From contig JADFAL010000061.1 of assembly GCA_015665275.1 (NCBI GenBank), positions 1-64,000 on the forward strand: a stretch of 64,000 nucleotides of DNA. Reading direction: 5' to 3'. Below the pieces are notes generated by a model, which searched no databases, had not been told where the DNA came from, and saw only the letters and a list, made by a program, of their open reading frames with translations. The translations under genes were made by a program, and so were the position numbers. Numbering within the stretch: position 1 is the first letter of the stretch; the number at the start of each line of letters is the position of its first letter. This document shows, in pieces, positions 43,601 through 52,891 of the stretch. This DNA is from Flavobacteriales bacterium. GTDB taxonomy: Bacteria; Bacteroidota; Bacteroidia; Flavobacteriales_D; Crocinitomicaceae.

Positions 43601-46600
43601 GACAAGTTGTCAATTAGATCTGTAATCGCACCGTTACTCCAAGCATATGTGTAAGGAGCAGTTCCGCCGTTTGCATTCAAATCAATCTCTCCATCACCAC
43701 TACTACAGTCTTCATCTGTGATGTTCGCAGTAACGTTGATTCCACCGTTGGAATTTCCAACAGTTTCAGAGATGTTATAAATACATCCGTTGTCATCTGT
43801 AACGATACACGTGTATGTTCCGGCTGTCAATCCTGAGATATCCTCAGTGGTGAATCCATTACTCCACAAATAGGTCAATGGAGCAACTCCACCGCCCATT
43901 GATATGTCGATAGATCCGCTTGCATTTCCACACGCTTCGTCTATTACTGTAGCAGTGTGTACCATACCAGCAGCATTATTGATCACAGTTACTGTTGTAT
44001 CCGCGGTACAGATAGATCCGTCTGAAACGGTAACTGTGTATGTTCCGGCAGATAGATTTACCAGATCTTCAGATGAAGAACCGTTGCTCCAAGTGTAGGA
44101 AAGCGGTCCACTACCACCTACGGTAGTAATATCGATTGCACCATTTTGATCACCACAAACTTCGTCCGTAATGGTCGCAGCTGTAATATCCAATCCGTTG
44201 TCGAAGTTGGTAATGTTATACGTTTGAACGAATGAACATGCACCACCATCAGAGATTGTCACGGTGTAAGGTCCAGCGGCAAGATCCGTAAGATCTTCTG
44301 TTGTTGCTCCGTTGTCCCAAGAATATGTAATTGGTGCTGTACCTGTTACTGTAAGATCAATTGAGCCGTTGGCATCAGAACACGTTTCTCCAATTACATT
44401 CGCATTGGTTACTTGAAGTGTACCTGAAGTGTTGTTCACTACAACTGTTGTGCTGTCCTGACATCCATTTGCATCTGTAATAACAACCGAATAGGTTCCT
44501 GCCGTCAATCCTGTAAGGCTTGGTCCACTCAATACTTGAGGTGCACATGTTGCATTACCAGTGTAGAGACTTCCTGCTGTTGGAGAGGCACCTTGTGAGA
44601 ATACGATGGTACCTGTTGCATCCAATAGATCGAATGATACTTCGTTATCGAATGCACCTGAATTCCAAATCAATTCAATAGATTCGCCATTACACACAGA
44701 GAAGGTTTCTGTGTTGGCACCTCCACCGAATACAGTGAAGTTTCCAATGTTCACACCGCCAACGAGTACATCAATTGATGCACCGTTCCAGCTGTTTCCT
44801 TGATCTTGCATGTCCAAGGTGTACGTACAACATGGAGTTGTTTGACTGGTTGTCCAGTTGTATGTATAAGGTGCTGTTCCTCCATTTACATTCACGGTAA
44901 TGGCTCCATCAGCGCCACCACAGTTTTCGTCTGTAACGGTAACTCCAGTAACGCTAGGTGAACCTGAAGTATTTACTACTGTTGTGTATGAAGTAGCACA
45001 TCCTGAGTTATCAGTGATGTTTACTGTATAGGTTCCAGCATTCAACGCTGAGATATCTTCAGTTGTTGCTCCGTTTGACCATAAGTACGTCGTTGGAGGG
45101 TTATTTCCTGTTACTGTAATGTCGATTGCCCCGTTGGCGCCGCTACAAGTTGCATCGGTACTCATACCAGTTACGGCAAGACTTCCAGCATTGTTAGTTA
45201 CCGTTGCCGAGAAAGTGATTGTACATCCGTTGGCATCTGTTGCTGTACCTGTGTAAGAACCAGCGTTCAATCCGGAGATAGAACTGTTGTTTCCTCCGTT
45301 GGACCATGCCCAAGTAATTGGTTGCACTCCGCCAGAGTTAAGTATTTCCACACTTCCTGTTCCGTCGCCACATGATTCATCGTTCACTAAAATTCCATCC
45401 AATGTGAAGTTTCCAGAAGTATTTGAAACTGCAATGTTGCCAGAATTCACTTGACATCCTGCTGCATCCGTTACTGTTACGTTGAATGTTCCTGCAGATA
45501 GTCCTGTGATGTCTTCTGAGGAAGGTCCGTTTGACCATGAGTAGTTGTAACCCGGTGTACCACCTGTTACAGTGATGTCAATTGCTCCCGAACCGTTTCC
45601 ACATGTTTCGTCTGTTACAGAGAAACCTGAGATTGCAAGCGTTCCTGGATCGTTTACGATGGTTACTGTTACATCATCAGAACATCCTGAAGCGTCTGTT
45701 ACTGTCAACGTGTATGTTCCGGCAGTCAAACCTGAAATGTCTTCGGTAGTTTGTCCTGAGTTCCACAAGTAGGTATAAGGTGTGGTTCCACCTGTTACAT
45801 CGATATCAATCGAACCTCCGTTGTTGGAACACGTTTCATCCGTGCTACTGTTCAAAGTTGCAGACAATGTTCCAGAAGAGTTGTTGACTGAATAAGGTCC
45901 GGCAGTAATAGAACATCCACCGTTATCTGTAATTGTCAATGTGTAGGTTCCTGATGTCAGTCCAGAAAGATCTTCTGTGTTCTGTCCTGAATCCCATGAA
46001 TATGTTAATGGCGCAACTCCACCGGCTACTTCTACATCGATGGCACCGTTTGCACCGCCACAGATTTCATTTGAAACCTGTCCAGAAACCAATTGAAGCG
46101 TTCCACTGTTATTGTTTACAACCGCAGAAGCACTTGCAGTACATCCGTTGTTGTCTGTTACAGTTAACATATACGTTCCTGCGTTTAACGCTGTCAAATC
46201 CTGCGTCGATTGACCTGAATCCCAAGCGTAAGAAGTTGGATTGGTGTTACCGGAAATGATTGCATCCAATGCTCCGTCTCCTGCGCCACAAGTTTCATCT
46301 GTTACAATAATGTTGTCGATGGACAAGATTCCTGGATCGTTTTGAACTGTTCCACTTGCAAATACGGTACATCCGTTCGCATCTGTGATAACACAGTTGT
46401 AGTTTCCAGCTGGCACGTTCACAAGATCTTCTGAAGTTGATCCGTTATCCCACTGATAAGACAGCGGAGCAGCTCCACCCGAAACTGTAATGTTCACGCT
46501 ACCCGTTCCATTTCCACACAATTCGTTGTATGTCGTTACATCTACCAAGGCTAAGTTTCCTGATTCGTTGATTACGATCAAGTTCCCTGTTGTCATTGAA

Positions 46601-49600
46601 CATCCGTTAGCATCTGTAACAGTGGCCGAGTATGTTCCAGCAGATAGGTTCGAGATTTGCTCCGTTGTAGCACCCGTGTTCCAAAGGATAGTATAAGGTG
46701 CAACACCTCCACTAATAAATAGCTCGATGTCTCCCAATCCATTGGTACAAACTTCGTTGTCAACGTCAATGTTATCAAACTGCAATGTTCCTGATTGGTT
46801 GTTTATTGTGTACGTCGGAGTCGAGATTGAACATCCTCCTGCATCTGTAATAACACATGAGTACGTTCCTGCTGGAATTCCGATCAAGTCTTCCGTTGAT
46901 GATCCGTTAGACCATGCGTATGTGTACGGTTGCTGACCACCTGCAATAATGATGTCAATTGATCCTTGACTGTTATTACAAATCTCATCAACTGCGTTTC
47001 CATATGTTTGTGCCAAGTTTCCGGCATCGTTAGTGATCGTTTCTGTTACTGATACAATACATCCGTTATCGTCTGTTACGGTTAGTGTATATGTTCCAGC
47101 AGAAACACCCGATAGATCTTCTGTCGTTGCTCCGTTACTCCATGCGAAAGAATAAGGTTGTGCACCCCCGGTAACAGTTACATCCAATGCTCCTTGTCCG
47201 TTACCACAATATTCGTTGGTGTTGTTTACTCCCGAAATTGCTAGAGATCCTGTTTGGTTCAAAATTGTATACGGCTGTACTACTTGACATCCTTCGTTAT
47301 CTGTCAACGTAACTGTATATGTTCCAGCTGAAAGGTTAAAGATGTCTTGTGTCGTTGCTCCGTTGTCCCAGCTAGCTGAGATAGGTCCAAAAGAAGTAAA
47401 TGTTGTTAGATCGATTGACCCCAGTCCATTCCCACAAGCCTCATCGCCGATAAGTGAATTTGTAATGGCAAGGTCACAGTTCGGTACACAGTTACCAACC
47501 AAGTTTATGATTGAGAAAGTGTCTACTGCAGTACATCCGTTTCCGTCAACGATTTGTACGTCGTATGTACCTTGAATCAATTCGTCGATGTCTTCTGTAA
47601 TTTCTCCATTGCTCCACAAGTATGAGATTGGGTTTACTGCTCCAATCACTGTTATGTCTACAATTCCTTCTGCATCTCCACAGTTTTCATCCGTAAGGTT
47701 CGCGGAAATGTTGATTTGAGGTGCTGCGTTTACTGCAAATGAAGCAACACCTTGACAAGCGGCTCCGTCTGTAACGTTTACCGTATACGTACCTGGCACT
47801 AATCCCGAGATATCTTCTGTGGTTGCTCCTGAATCCCAAGCATACGTGATTGGGTTGGCAGCTCCTGAAACAGAAAGGTCGATAGCTCCATTTGCTTCTC
47901 CGAAACAAACTTCATCTGTAACTATGCCATTTACTTGTAATGTACCGTTGTTTGATAAGTTGACTTGATATGTGTGCACACATCCGTCGTTGTCTGTAAC
48001 ATCAACAGAGTACGCTCCTGCGGAAAGGCCTGTGATGTCTTCTGTGGTCGCTCCAGTATTCCAAAGGAATGTATAAGGTGCTTCTCCATTTGTTACAGTA
48101 AGGTCGATAGAACCGTTGCTCAATCCACAATCTGGGTCTACTGATGTATGAGAGATTGTTGGTTGAGGTGGTTGTTCAATTGTAAATACGGAATCCGGAA
48201 TGTCTGCTGCCAAACTGATACTCCAATCGAAGATGTATCCGTTGTCTAGGTTATAGTTATCCGTTACAATCAAAGTCCATGTTCCGTTCAGTGGTGCTCC
48301 AAGCAATCCAGCTAAACTTTGCGCTGGCGTGTATGATCCAGCTGGAAGGTAGTAATCGGTATATGTGTTACCCACTTGCGTAGTGTACGTGTACTGAGGC
48401 GGTGGTCCCGGAGGTGTTGGCGAGATGATCGCACTCATGGTTGCAAAATTTGGATTTGCATTCCAACAGTATTCGTAACCAATACCCGGTGTAATATCTG
48501 TGTTGTTCCAGTTATCTACTGGTCCAGATGCTACAGGTTCTCCAAGGTTACATGCGTTAATAGCGCCTCCTGTTGGTCCGTTATTTTTCAATTGTACCTG
48601 AGCTCCATTCGGTGCTTGTATAACAATATCCAAGTCATTGGCGTAAGAGTGCTCCATGGTAGCACAGATGGAAACAATTTGGTTAATATCTGTAATGGTT
48701 TGTCCAACTGTGAATCCTGATATAGTAAGATCACTAGTATATGATACACCATTTCCATCTGGAAGGAATGTTTGACCAGCATCGAAGAAGTTACCTGCAA
48801 CCAGATCTTCTGCTGAACAACCATATCCGTCAATCACTTCTACGTAGTACGTTCCGATGTCCAACCCCGTTACTGGGAAGTTTGTATACTGTGTCTGTGT
48901 CCCAGTAGCTGAATCGGTAAGTGTTAAGGTATAAGGCGCTAATCCACCAGTGACGGATAGATCGACCATTCCATCAACTGCGCCAAAACAAGTGACGTCA
49001 GTGGGTGTAATTTGATATTCAAGAGGTGTATAGTCATCTATGAATAGGAAGATAGTATCCTGAGGTTGACACGGTGATGGCGTATAGTATAACTCAATTA
49101 CTTCCTGTCCTTCCGTAATTCCATCGGCAATTGCATCGATAATTATGGTGGCCGAGGTCTGCCCGGCGGGTATGGTGATCAGCGTATCAATTTGTGAGTA
49201 ATCGACTCCGTTGGTTGCAGTACCTCCAATTCCTATTGGAATGTTTACGTCCGATGTTAATGCACTGTCCAATTGGAATGTGAAACTAGCATCGATACAT
49301 CCTTCCAATGCTGTGTTGTTCCCGCTGAAAGTTGCACTTGTCGCCGAAATGTTGGATTGTACTAATGAGTTTTCCTGAAGTAATACGGCAGAATCGTATG
49401 CGCTGTCGCTTCCATCCGCAATTCTTAAGGAAAGTGTATAGATTCCACACGGAATCAAACTATCTCTTGCGGCGGTCATCAAAGTGGTGAAACCATCAAA
49501 CTCAACATCAACAAGGTTTCCTGTGTTATCCGTATAATATTGGAAGAACGAACCGTTGTTAATCGTGTTGATAGTAACTGGTGTTGTTGTTCCGGGAACT

Positions 49601-50109
49601 ACAGCAAGGTTTTGTTGACCGACAATTCCAGGTCCAGAAATATAGAATGCGAAGATGTCGTTAAAGTTTGATCCAACAAATTCGTTGTATTCCTCAGACA
49701 TGAAAACAAAGTTGAATTCGATCTCATCTCCCTGAACTTCAAATTCAAATTCGAAAACTACAGCATCGTTGGTGTTGAATCCTGCTAGCGCAGAAAGATC
49801 AGCGTCTCCGCCACCTCCCATATTGGAAGAGGTACTACCAGAACTGTTTGGTCCGATTGCATCCGCAATATCTCCGGTACTCAAGATCACTCCTGAGTTT
49901 AATCCCAATCCACTCCCGGTAAAGTCGAATTGACCATATTGATCGGGATCGCCAGTGATGGTCGCATTGAATACGTTAACATTGTTTCCAGCAAGGTTGT
50001 TACCAAGTTGCTGTGCGGTGAACCCATTGTTGACCGTGAGTTGGGCGTTGGCTGTAAATAGAAAGCACAAGGCGCACATGGTCAGCAGGTAGGACCAGAT
50101 AGTTTTCAT
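40651..50109 (-). CDS. Giant SprB-repeat surface protein, T9SS secreted
   Basis: 3152 residues. Signal peptide (1-22); choice-of-anchor L domain (about 30-240); a Calx-beta-like domain (about 250-350); one SprB-like repeat (about 362-440); a P/Homo-B domain (about 450-640); then about 29 more SprB repeats of 70-75 residues, each with D.(N/T)CG...G.IDITV.GG..PYTY.W.NGATTEDISGL.AGTYTVTVTD..GC; finally a type A T9SS sorting domain (about 3075-3152). Repeats 16 and 25 are interrupted by a related insertion of about 100 residues starting with CC.YTL.M.D. SprB itself is a gliding adhesin; this is a likely surface adhesin of the same class. The gene is monocistronic. Confidence 0.93.
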   Translation of the reverse strand: MKTIWSYLLTMCALCFLFTANAQLTVNNGFTAQQLGNNLAGNNVNVFNATITGDPDQYGQFDFTGSGLGLNSGVILSTGDIADAIGPNSSGSTSSNMGGGGDADLSALAGFNTNDAVVFEFEFEVQGDEIEFNFVFMSEEYNEFVGSNFNDIFAFYISGPGIVGQQNLAVVPGTTTPVTINTINNGSFFQYYTDNTGNLVDVEFDGFTTLMTAARDSLIPCGIYTLSLRIADGSDSAYDSAVLLQENSLVQSNISATSATFSGNNTALEGCIDASFTFQLDSALTSDVNIPIGIGGTATNGVDYSQIDTLITIPAGQTSATIIIDAIADGITEGQEVIELYYTPSPCQPQDTIFLFIDDYTPLEYQITPTDVTCFGAVDGMVDLSVTGGLAPYTLTLTDSATGTQTQYTNFPVTGLDIGTYYVEVIDGYGCSAEDLVAGNFFDAGQTFLPDGNGVSYTSDLTISGFTVGQTITDINQIVSICATMEHSYANDLDIVIQAPNGAQVQLKNNGPTGGAINACNLGEPVASGPVDNWNNTDITPGIGYEYCWNANPNFATMSAIISPTPPGPPPQYTYTTQVGNTYTDYYLPAGSYTPAQSLAGLLGAPLNGTWTLIVTDNYNLDNGYIFDWSISLAADIPDSVFTIEQPPQPTISHTSVDPDCGLSNGSIDLTVTNGEAPYTFLWNTGATTEDITGLSAGAYSVDVTDNDGCVHTYQVNLSNNGTLQVNGIVTDEVCFGEANGAIDLSVSGAANPITYAWDSGATTEDISGLVPGTYTVNVTDGAACQGVASFAVNAAPQINISANLTDENCGDAEGIVDITVIGAVNPISYLWSNGEITEDIDELIQGTYDVQIVDGNGCTAVDTFSIINLVGNCVPNCDLAITNSLIGDEACGNGLGSIDLTTFTSFGPISASWDNGATTQDIFNLSAGTYTVTLTDNEGCQVVQPYTILNQTGSLAISGVNNTNEYCGNGQGALDVTVTGGAQPYSFAWSNGATTEDLSGVSAGTYTLTVTDDNGCIVSVTETITNDAGNLAQTYGNAVDEICNNSQGSIDIIIAGGQQPYTYAWSNGSSTEDLIGIPAGTYSCVITDAGGCSISTPTYTINNQSGTLQFDNIDVDNEVCTNGLGDIELFISGGVAPYTILWNTGATTEQISNLSAGTYSATVTDANGCSMTTGNLIVINESGNLALVDVTTYNELCGNGTGSVNITVSGGAAPLSYQWDNGSTSEDLVNVPAGNYNCVITDANGCTVFASGTVQNDPGILSIDNIIVTDETCGAGDGALDAIISGNTNPTSYAWDSGQSTQDLTALNAGTYMLTVTDNNGCTASASAVVNNNSGTLQLVSGQVSNEICGGANGAIDVEVAGGVAPLTYSWDSGQNTEDLSGLTSGTYTLTITDNGGCSITAGPYSVNNSSGTLSATLNSSTDETCSNNGGSIDIDVTGGTTPYTYLWNSGQTTEDISGLTAGTYTLTVTDASGCSDDVTVTIVNDPGTLAISGFSVTDETCGNGSGAIDITVTGGTPGYNYSWSNGPSSEDITGLSAGTFNVTVTDAAGCQVNSGNIAVSNTSGNFTLDGILVNDESCGDGTGSVEILNSGGVQPITWAWSNGGNNSSISGLNAGSYTGTATDANGCTITFSATVTNNAGSLAVTGMSTDATCSGANGAIDITVTGNNPPTTYLWSNGATTEDISALNAGTYTVNITDNSGCATSYTTVVNTSGSPSVTGVTVTDENCGGADGAITVNVNGGTAPYTYNWTTSQTTPCCTYTLDMQDQGNSWNGASIDVLVGGVNIGNFTVFGGGANTETFSVCNGESIELIWNSGAFDNEVSFDLLDATGTIVFSQGASPTAGSLYTGNATCAPQVLSGPSLTGLTAGTYSVVITDANGCQDSTTVVVNNTSGTLQVTNANVIGETCSDANGSIDLTVTGTAPITYSWDNGATTEDLTDLAAGPYTVTISDGGACSFVQTYNITNFDNGLDITAATITDEVCGDQNGAIDITTVGGSGPLSYTWSNGSSSEDLVNLSAGTYTVTVSDGSICTADTTVTVINNAAGMVHTATVIDEACGNASGSIDISMGGGVAPLTYLWSNGFTTEDISGLTAGTYTCIVTDDNGCIYNISETVGNSNGGINVTANITDEDCSSGDGEIDLNANGGTAPYTYAWSNGAITDLIDNLSSGSYTVTVTDANGCTFTETYVVANDGFNYTAAVTDETCSNGNGAIDITIQGFPNPQDYTWSTGATTQDIAGLSSGWYSVTLETAGGGGGCIVTDSFFVGTTAGTLVVDSLIAIDENCGLANGSVDAFISGGTLPYTYAWDNGATTEDISGLTAGTYTLTVTDAAGCITSASVTLNNNTFGFGISGNLITDENCGDGQGEIDITVSGGSAPYAYAWSNGPTTEDVTGLTAGTYTVTVTDNGGCIVTATYTVGNNTNGFIASAVVTDETCGDSNGAVDLTVLGGVTPLTYSWDNGATTEDISGLDAGTFTVTVTDANGCVIDLSESVVSFSENFVLNTPIVVDEVCGDTTGSIEVNPTGGTGVLDYSWNPSNPCCSYTLNMYDLNNNGWGGNPIPEVLVYINGSLFGNFTIPTGNGNDFATAEIPICTGDLVEFEYVEAAQNQNNVYEVLDAGGNIIFTDGPNPFNGVAFTTTATCTLPNSNIQTGLNAGSYPVTITDEVGCQIVDTIVVGNNTSGFVATANITSEYCQDGQGEIDVTVSGGVTPYTYAWNNGATTEDLTGLSAGTYSVTVTDDAGCMFVETYQVMDSTGGFQIDNAVVTDELCTDGAGAIDLTVVGGQTPYGFTWDNGATTEDLSGLSAGQYTITIVDNGGCQIVDSFVVNDVNSGITFNNGVITDEQCGNAGGEVDITISGGNLPYTFAWDNGATTEDVTGLTAGQYIVVVTDASGCSVTDTFNLINNTNGLGITSFVITDEACDNQDGIIDITVAGGTSPYTYLWNTSATTEDLTGVGAGTYDVTVTDDAGCIFTQNFTVNTIGTPIDVTDTLIGNASCPTCNDGYIDLTLPSVGDPYTYSWNTGATSQDLSFLLPGTYTVTITNTWGCTTTETYEVKDVTGLDDLSAFELLVFPNPSQGIFQVQFTHAGTNDLHLKVTDATGRIVRDLGKLEGDEGSLQLDLSNYQTGMYFLQIESATRTIHVERLIVKR

Positions 50110-50247
50110 AGCATTTTTGTTTTAGCAGTGCGTGCAAATTACGTCGAATTCCTTAATTATGAAAGGCTTGCTATATTAATTAATTATTCCCCTAATGTAA
50201 ACTCTGACCAATTCTTACTAACTTATTATAACCACTAACCATATAAT

Positions 50248-50607
50248 ATGAATCACATTGAACTAGGGAAACGGGGAGAAGCAATTGCGAGACGATTTTT
50301 GAAAGATCTCGAATTGAGCGTCTTGGACTCCAACTATAGATGGAAAAAACAGGAAATTGACCTCATTGCGTGTGAAGGAAACGAGTTGGTCATTATTGAA
50401 GTGAAAACGAGAAAAAGTGAATCCTATGGCGCACCGGAGAATTCGATTACGAAGTCGAAACAGCGGAATTTAATTAAAGCGGCGAACGCCTATATTCAAG
50501 AGCGTCAATTGGATTTGGACGTCCGATTCGATGTTATATCAATTATTCATAACTCCTATGAAACGCGAATTGATCACATTCAAAATGCCTTCTATCCAAC
50601 GCTTTGA
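50248..50607 (+). CDS. yraN: YraN family (UPF0102) endonuclease-fold protein
   Basis: 119 residues. GKRGEAIARRFLKDLELSVLDSNYRW, KQEIDLIACEGNELVIIEVKTRKSESYGAPENSI and KSKQRNLIKAANAYI are the UPF0102 pattern, a small PD-(D/E)XK-like fold (Glu...Asp...Glu-x-Lys). Function unresolved, often suggested in DNA processing. ATG is the first in frame. Next gene is about 180 bp downstream with its own promoter. Confidence 0.92.
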   Translation: MNHIELGKRGEAIARRFLKDLELSVLDSNYRWKKQEIDLIACEGNELVIIEVKTRKSESYGAPENSITKSKQRNLIKAANAYIQERQLDLDVRFDVISIIHNSYETRIDHIQNAFYPTL

Positions 50608-50640
50608 AACCTTTTCAGTATGTTTTCGTTTGGAATAGAG

Positions 50641-50648
50641 TACCTTTG
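50641..50648 (+). promoter_or_regulatory. -7 box upstream of the pseudouridine synthase gene
   Basis: TACCTTTG, exact TAnnTTTG, giving a leader of about 140 nt that holds the repeat/hairpin region 50683-50794. Confidence 0.5.
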
Positions 50649-50682
50649 TACTCGCGCTCGATTATCGAGCCGTATTATATTT

Positions 50683-50794
50683 AAACTTAAGCTCGTGAAA
50701 AGAGGCTCGTTTGCCGAAAACGAGTTGAAGAGTGAGGGCAGGTGCTAGCACCGCAGCCCGAAGGAAAGAACAAAACAAAACTTAAGCTCGTGAA
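50683..50794 (+). promoter_or_regulatory. Repeated and structured leader of the pseudouridine synthase gene
   Basis: ACTTAAGCTCGTGAA occurs at 50683-50697 and again at 50780-50794, where GTG is the probable start codon of the synthase. Between them is a hairpin (CTCGTTT/AAAACGAG) and a short frame starting at the first GTG and ending in TAG after 17 codons. Could be a duplicated start region or a translational leader. Confidence 0.35.
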
Positions 50795-51689
50795 GAACTC
50801 AAGAAACACCGGAGGACGCAATTCCGGTAACAAATCCAGCAAGCGCCCGTTATCTAAGGGCAAAACGCGCACAGGGAAGCCTAACCTATCCAAAACGCAG
50901 AAAGGAAAACAGAGGTATATTGACTTCAAGGATAGCAAGAAAAAAGGCGATCCATTACCAAGTTTCAACGACAACGAAATTCGATTGAATAAGTTTTTGT
51001 CGAATGCTGGAGTTTGCTCTCGTAGAGAAGCAGATGTATTGATAAAAACTGGAGTAGTTACTGTCAACGGTGAGATCATCACTGAGATGGGACACAAAGT
51101 TAAGCCGGGAGATCAAATCCGATATGACGGAGAAACGATCAATGCGGAAACAAAGCGATATGTCCTTTTGAACAAGCCGAAAGGTTTCATTACTACAATG
51201 GACGATCCAATGGGACGTAAAACGGTAATGGGATTGGTAAAGAAGGCGTGCAAGGAGCGTATTTATCCTGTAGGTCGCTTGGATAAAGAAACGACAGGTC
51301 TGTTGCTTTTTACAAACGATGGTGATTTAGCGAAGAAGTTAACGCACCCTCGATTCAAAGCAGGAAAGATTTACGAGGTAGAGTTGGATAAAAATGTTTC
51401 TTCTGTGCATTTGAAACAGTTGACTGCCGGAATCAAATTGGAGGATGGCACAACGCGTTTTGATGCTGCAGAATTCCTCGATGATGAGGATGGAAGAAAG
51501 GTAGGAGTAGAGCTCCATTCAGGAAAGAACCAAATTGTGCGCCGAACTTTTGAATCGTTGGGGTATGTGGTTCGTAAACTGGATCGGGTAACTTTCTCAG
51601 GATTGACGAAAAAAGATCTTCCACGTGGAAGGTATCGCCATTTGACAGAGAGAGAGGTTGGATTTTTGAAAATGACACAAAATAATTAG
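50790..51689 (+). CDS. rRNA pseudouridine synthase (RsuA/RluB family)
   Basis: 299 residues from GTG at 50790 (an upstream ATG frame start is possible at 50742). A very basic N-terminal tail of about 55 residues is followed by an S4 RNA-binding domain (IRLNKFLSNAGVCSRREADVLIKTGVVTVNG) and the catalytic PSI synthase domain with GRLDKETTGLLLFTNDG (catalytic Asp) and KNQIVRRTFESLGY. Isomerises uridine to pseudouridine in 23S or 16S rRNA; RluB-like is my best guess. Three bases precede the next gene, so they are cotranscribed. Confidence 0.9.
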   Translation: MKNSRNTGGRNSGNKSSKRPLSKGKTRTGKPNLSKTQKGKQRYIDFKDSKKKGDPLPSFNDNEIRLNKFLSNAGVCSRREADVLIKTGVVTVNGEIITEMGHKVKPGDQIRYDGETINAETKRYVLLNKPKGFITTMDDPMGRKTVMGLVKKACKERIYPVGRLDKETTGLLLFTNDGDLAKKLTHPRFKAGKIYEVELDKNVSSVHLKQLTAGIKLEDGTTRFDAAEFLDDEDGRKVGVELHSGKNQIVRRTFESLGYVVRKLDRVTFSGLTKKDLPRGRYRHLTEREVGFLKMTQNN

Positions 51690-51692
51690 ACC

Positions 51693-52571
51693 ATGTTGCG
51701 TTGGACATTGATCGTATTATTACTCGTTGGCGGAAGCTATTCTGCGGAAGCACAAAGAAGAATGAAGAAGAAGGATGCGGATGCGCAGGGAACACTTTGG
51801 GGGTATTGGGGATATAACCGAACGCGTTATACCAATAGCGATATTCGATTTGTTGGTACGGGATATGATTTCACGCTGGCTAATGCGAAAGCACATGACG
51901 AGCAAGCGATATTGAGTTCGAACAACTACTTGCGTTTGTCCAATTTAACAGTGCCTCAATTCAACCTTCGTTTGGGCTACAACTTCAGAGATCATTGGGC
52001 AATTTCCCTTGGATATGACCATTTAAAATACATTTTCGCGGACGATAACGAAGTCTTTTTAAGTGGAGAGATAACTCCTGGAGTAGACGATGTTACCAAT
52101 TGGTCGGGCACATATGATGCAGAACCGATTTTAACAGACCGAAAGAAATTTCACTATGAGAATTCTGATGGGATGAACTTCATTCGTTTGGAGTTGCACC
52201 GTGTGGATACATGGCTTCGTTTCGGAAGTAAAGATCAGTTCAAAATTTCTACCGATTTCGGTTTTAGCTTAGGAGGGATTTTATCGTATAACGATTTTAG
52301 ATTTGCCGGCCAAGAAAGCAAGCGCACCATTAGTATGTCTGGAATAGGGACAGCAGTTCACATTGCACCACGTTTCGAATTCTTTCGACATGTATTTGTG
52401 CAGCCCACACTGTCTGGTGGACTGATTCGTCAGGGGAAAGTGAGAACCAGAGCAAACAATGCGTCGTCTTATGCACAGCAAAGTTTCGGTTATGGCGAAT
52501 TTAATACGGTAGTTGGTTTCTTTGCATATATCCGCCCAACGAATGGTTGTCAGAGTTGTCCGGTGTGGTAA
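51693..52571 (+). CDS. Outer-membrane beta-barrel protein of unknown function
   Basis: 292 residues. Signal peptide (MLRWTLIVLLLVGGSYSAEAQ), then alternating aromatic strands of a barrel (LWGYWGYNRTRYTNSD; FNLRLGYNFRDHWAISLGYDHLKYIF; FIRLELHRVDTWLRFGS; FGYGEFNTVVGFFAYIRP) and a terminal CQSCPVW that could form a disulfide. Eight to ten strands are plausible. Not a TonB receptor, and no known family recognised. Three bases downstream of the pseudouridine synthase gene. Confidence 0.7.
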   Translation: MLRWTLIVLLLVGGSYSAEAQRRMKKKDADAQGTLWGYWGYNRTRYTNSDIRFVGTGYDFTLANAKAHDEQAILSSNNYLRLSNLTVPQFNLRLGYNFRDHWAISLGYDHLKYIFADDNEVFLSGEITPGVDDVTNWSGTYDAEPILTDRKKFHYENSDGMNFIRLELHRVDTWLRFGSKDQFKISTDFGFSLGGILSYNDFRFAGQESKRTISMSGIGTAVHIAPRFEFFRHVFVQPTLSGGLIRQGKVRTRANNASSYAQQSFGYGEFNTVVGFFAYIRPTNGCQSCPVW

Positions 52572-52596
52572 ACGCTAACGGTACACTCAATAATAA

Positions 52597-52797
52597 CTAC
52601 GCATGAGTTGTTGATCTAGAGTTCTGCATGGAACATCTGATTGATAATGCTTCTGTCAGTCCTTTTGAGATTTCAGCAATCGCCGATTTCGTTTTTGCAT
52701 TATTGAAGAAGGCTTCCCAGCCAGCAGGAATGTTTCCGTCCTTATATAAATAATCGTTAAGCGTGGTCTTTTGCCACGTAGGAGTTGTGTTGCTCAT
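52597..52797 (-). CDS. Short protein, possibly a truncated gene
   Basis: 66 residues, no signal. TWQKTTLNDYLYKDGNIPAGWEAFFNNAKTKSAIAEISKGLTEAL reads like the folded start of a larger protein; the last 15 residues (SIRCSMQNSRSTTHA) are of low quality, which suggests an early stop or frameshift. I do not recognise the family. It lies after the terminator of the second TonB receptor gene, so it has its own transcription or none. Confidence 0.4.
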   Translation of the reverse strand: MSNTTPTWQKTTLNDYLYKDGNIPAGWEAFFNNAKTKSAIAEISKGLTEALSIRCSMQNSRSTTHA

Positions 52798-52840
52798 ATT
52801 CAGTAAATAAATGGTTGACTAATAATAGTCATTCTGAATC

Positions 52841-52870
52841 AAAAAAGCCAACCCATAAAGAGTTGGCTTT
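52841..52870. terminator. Terminator downstream of the second TonB receptor
   Basis: AAAGCCAAC pairs with GTTGGCTTT around a nine-base loop, with a six-T tail on the minus strand and a shorter one on the plus strand. Confidence 0.75.
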
Positions 52871-52891
52871 GCGAATATGCGAATATTGGCA

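Noticed and set aside
41036-48720. Many plus-strand frames of 60-115 codons
   Set aside because: All lie antisense to the SprB repeats and repeat with the same period, so they are mirror frames of the repeat code.
40651-50109. CRISPR-like periodic DNA
   Set aside because: Period (about 210-225 bp) and content are coding SprB repeats, not short identical repeats with spacers.
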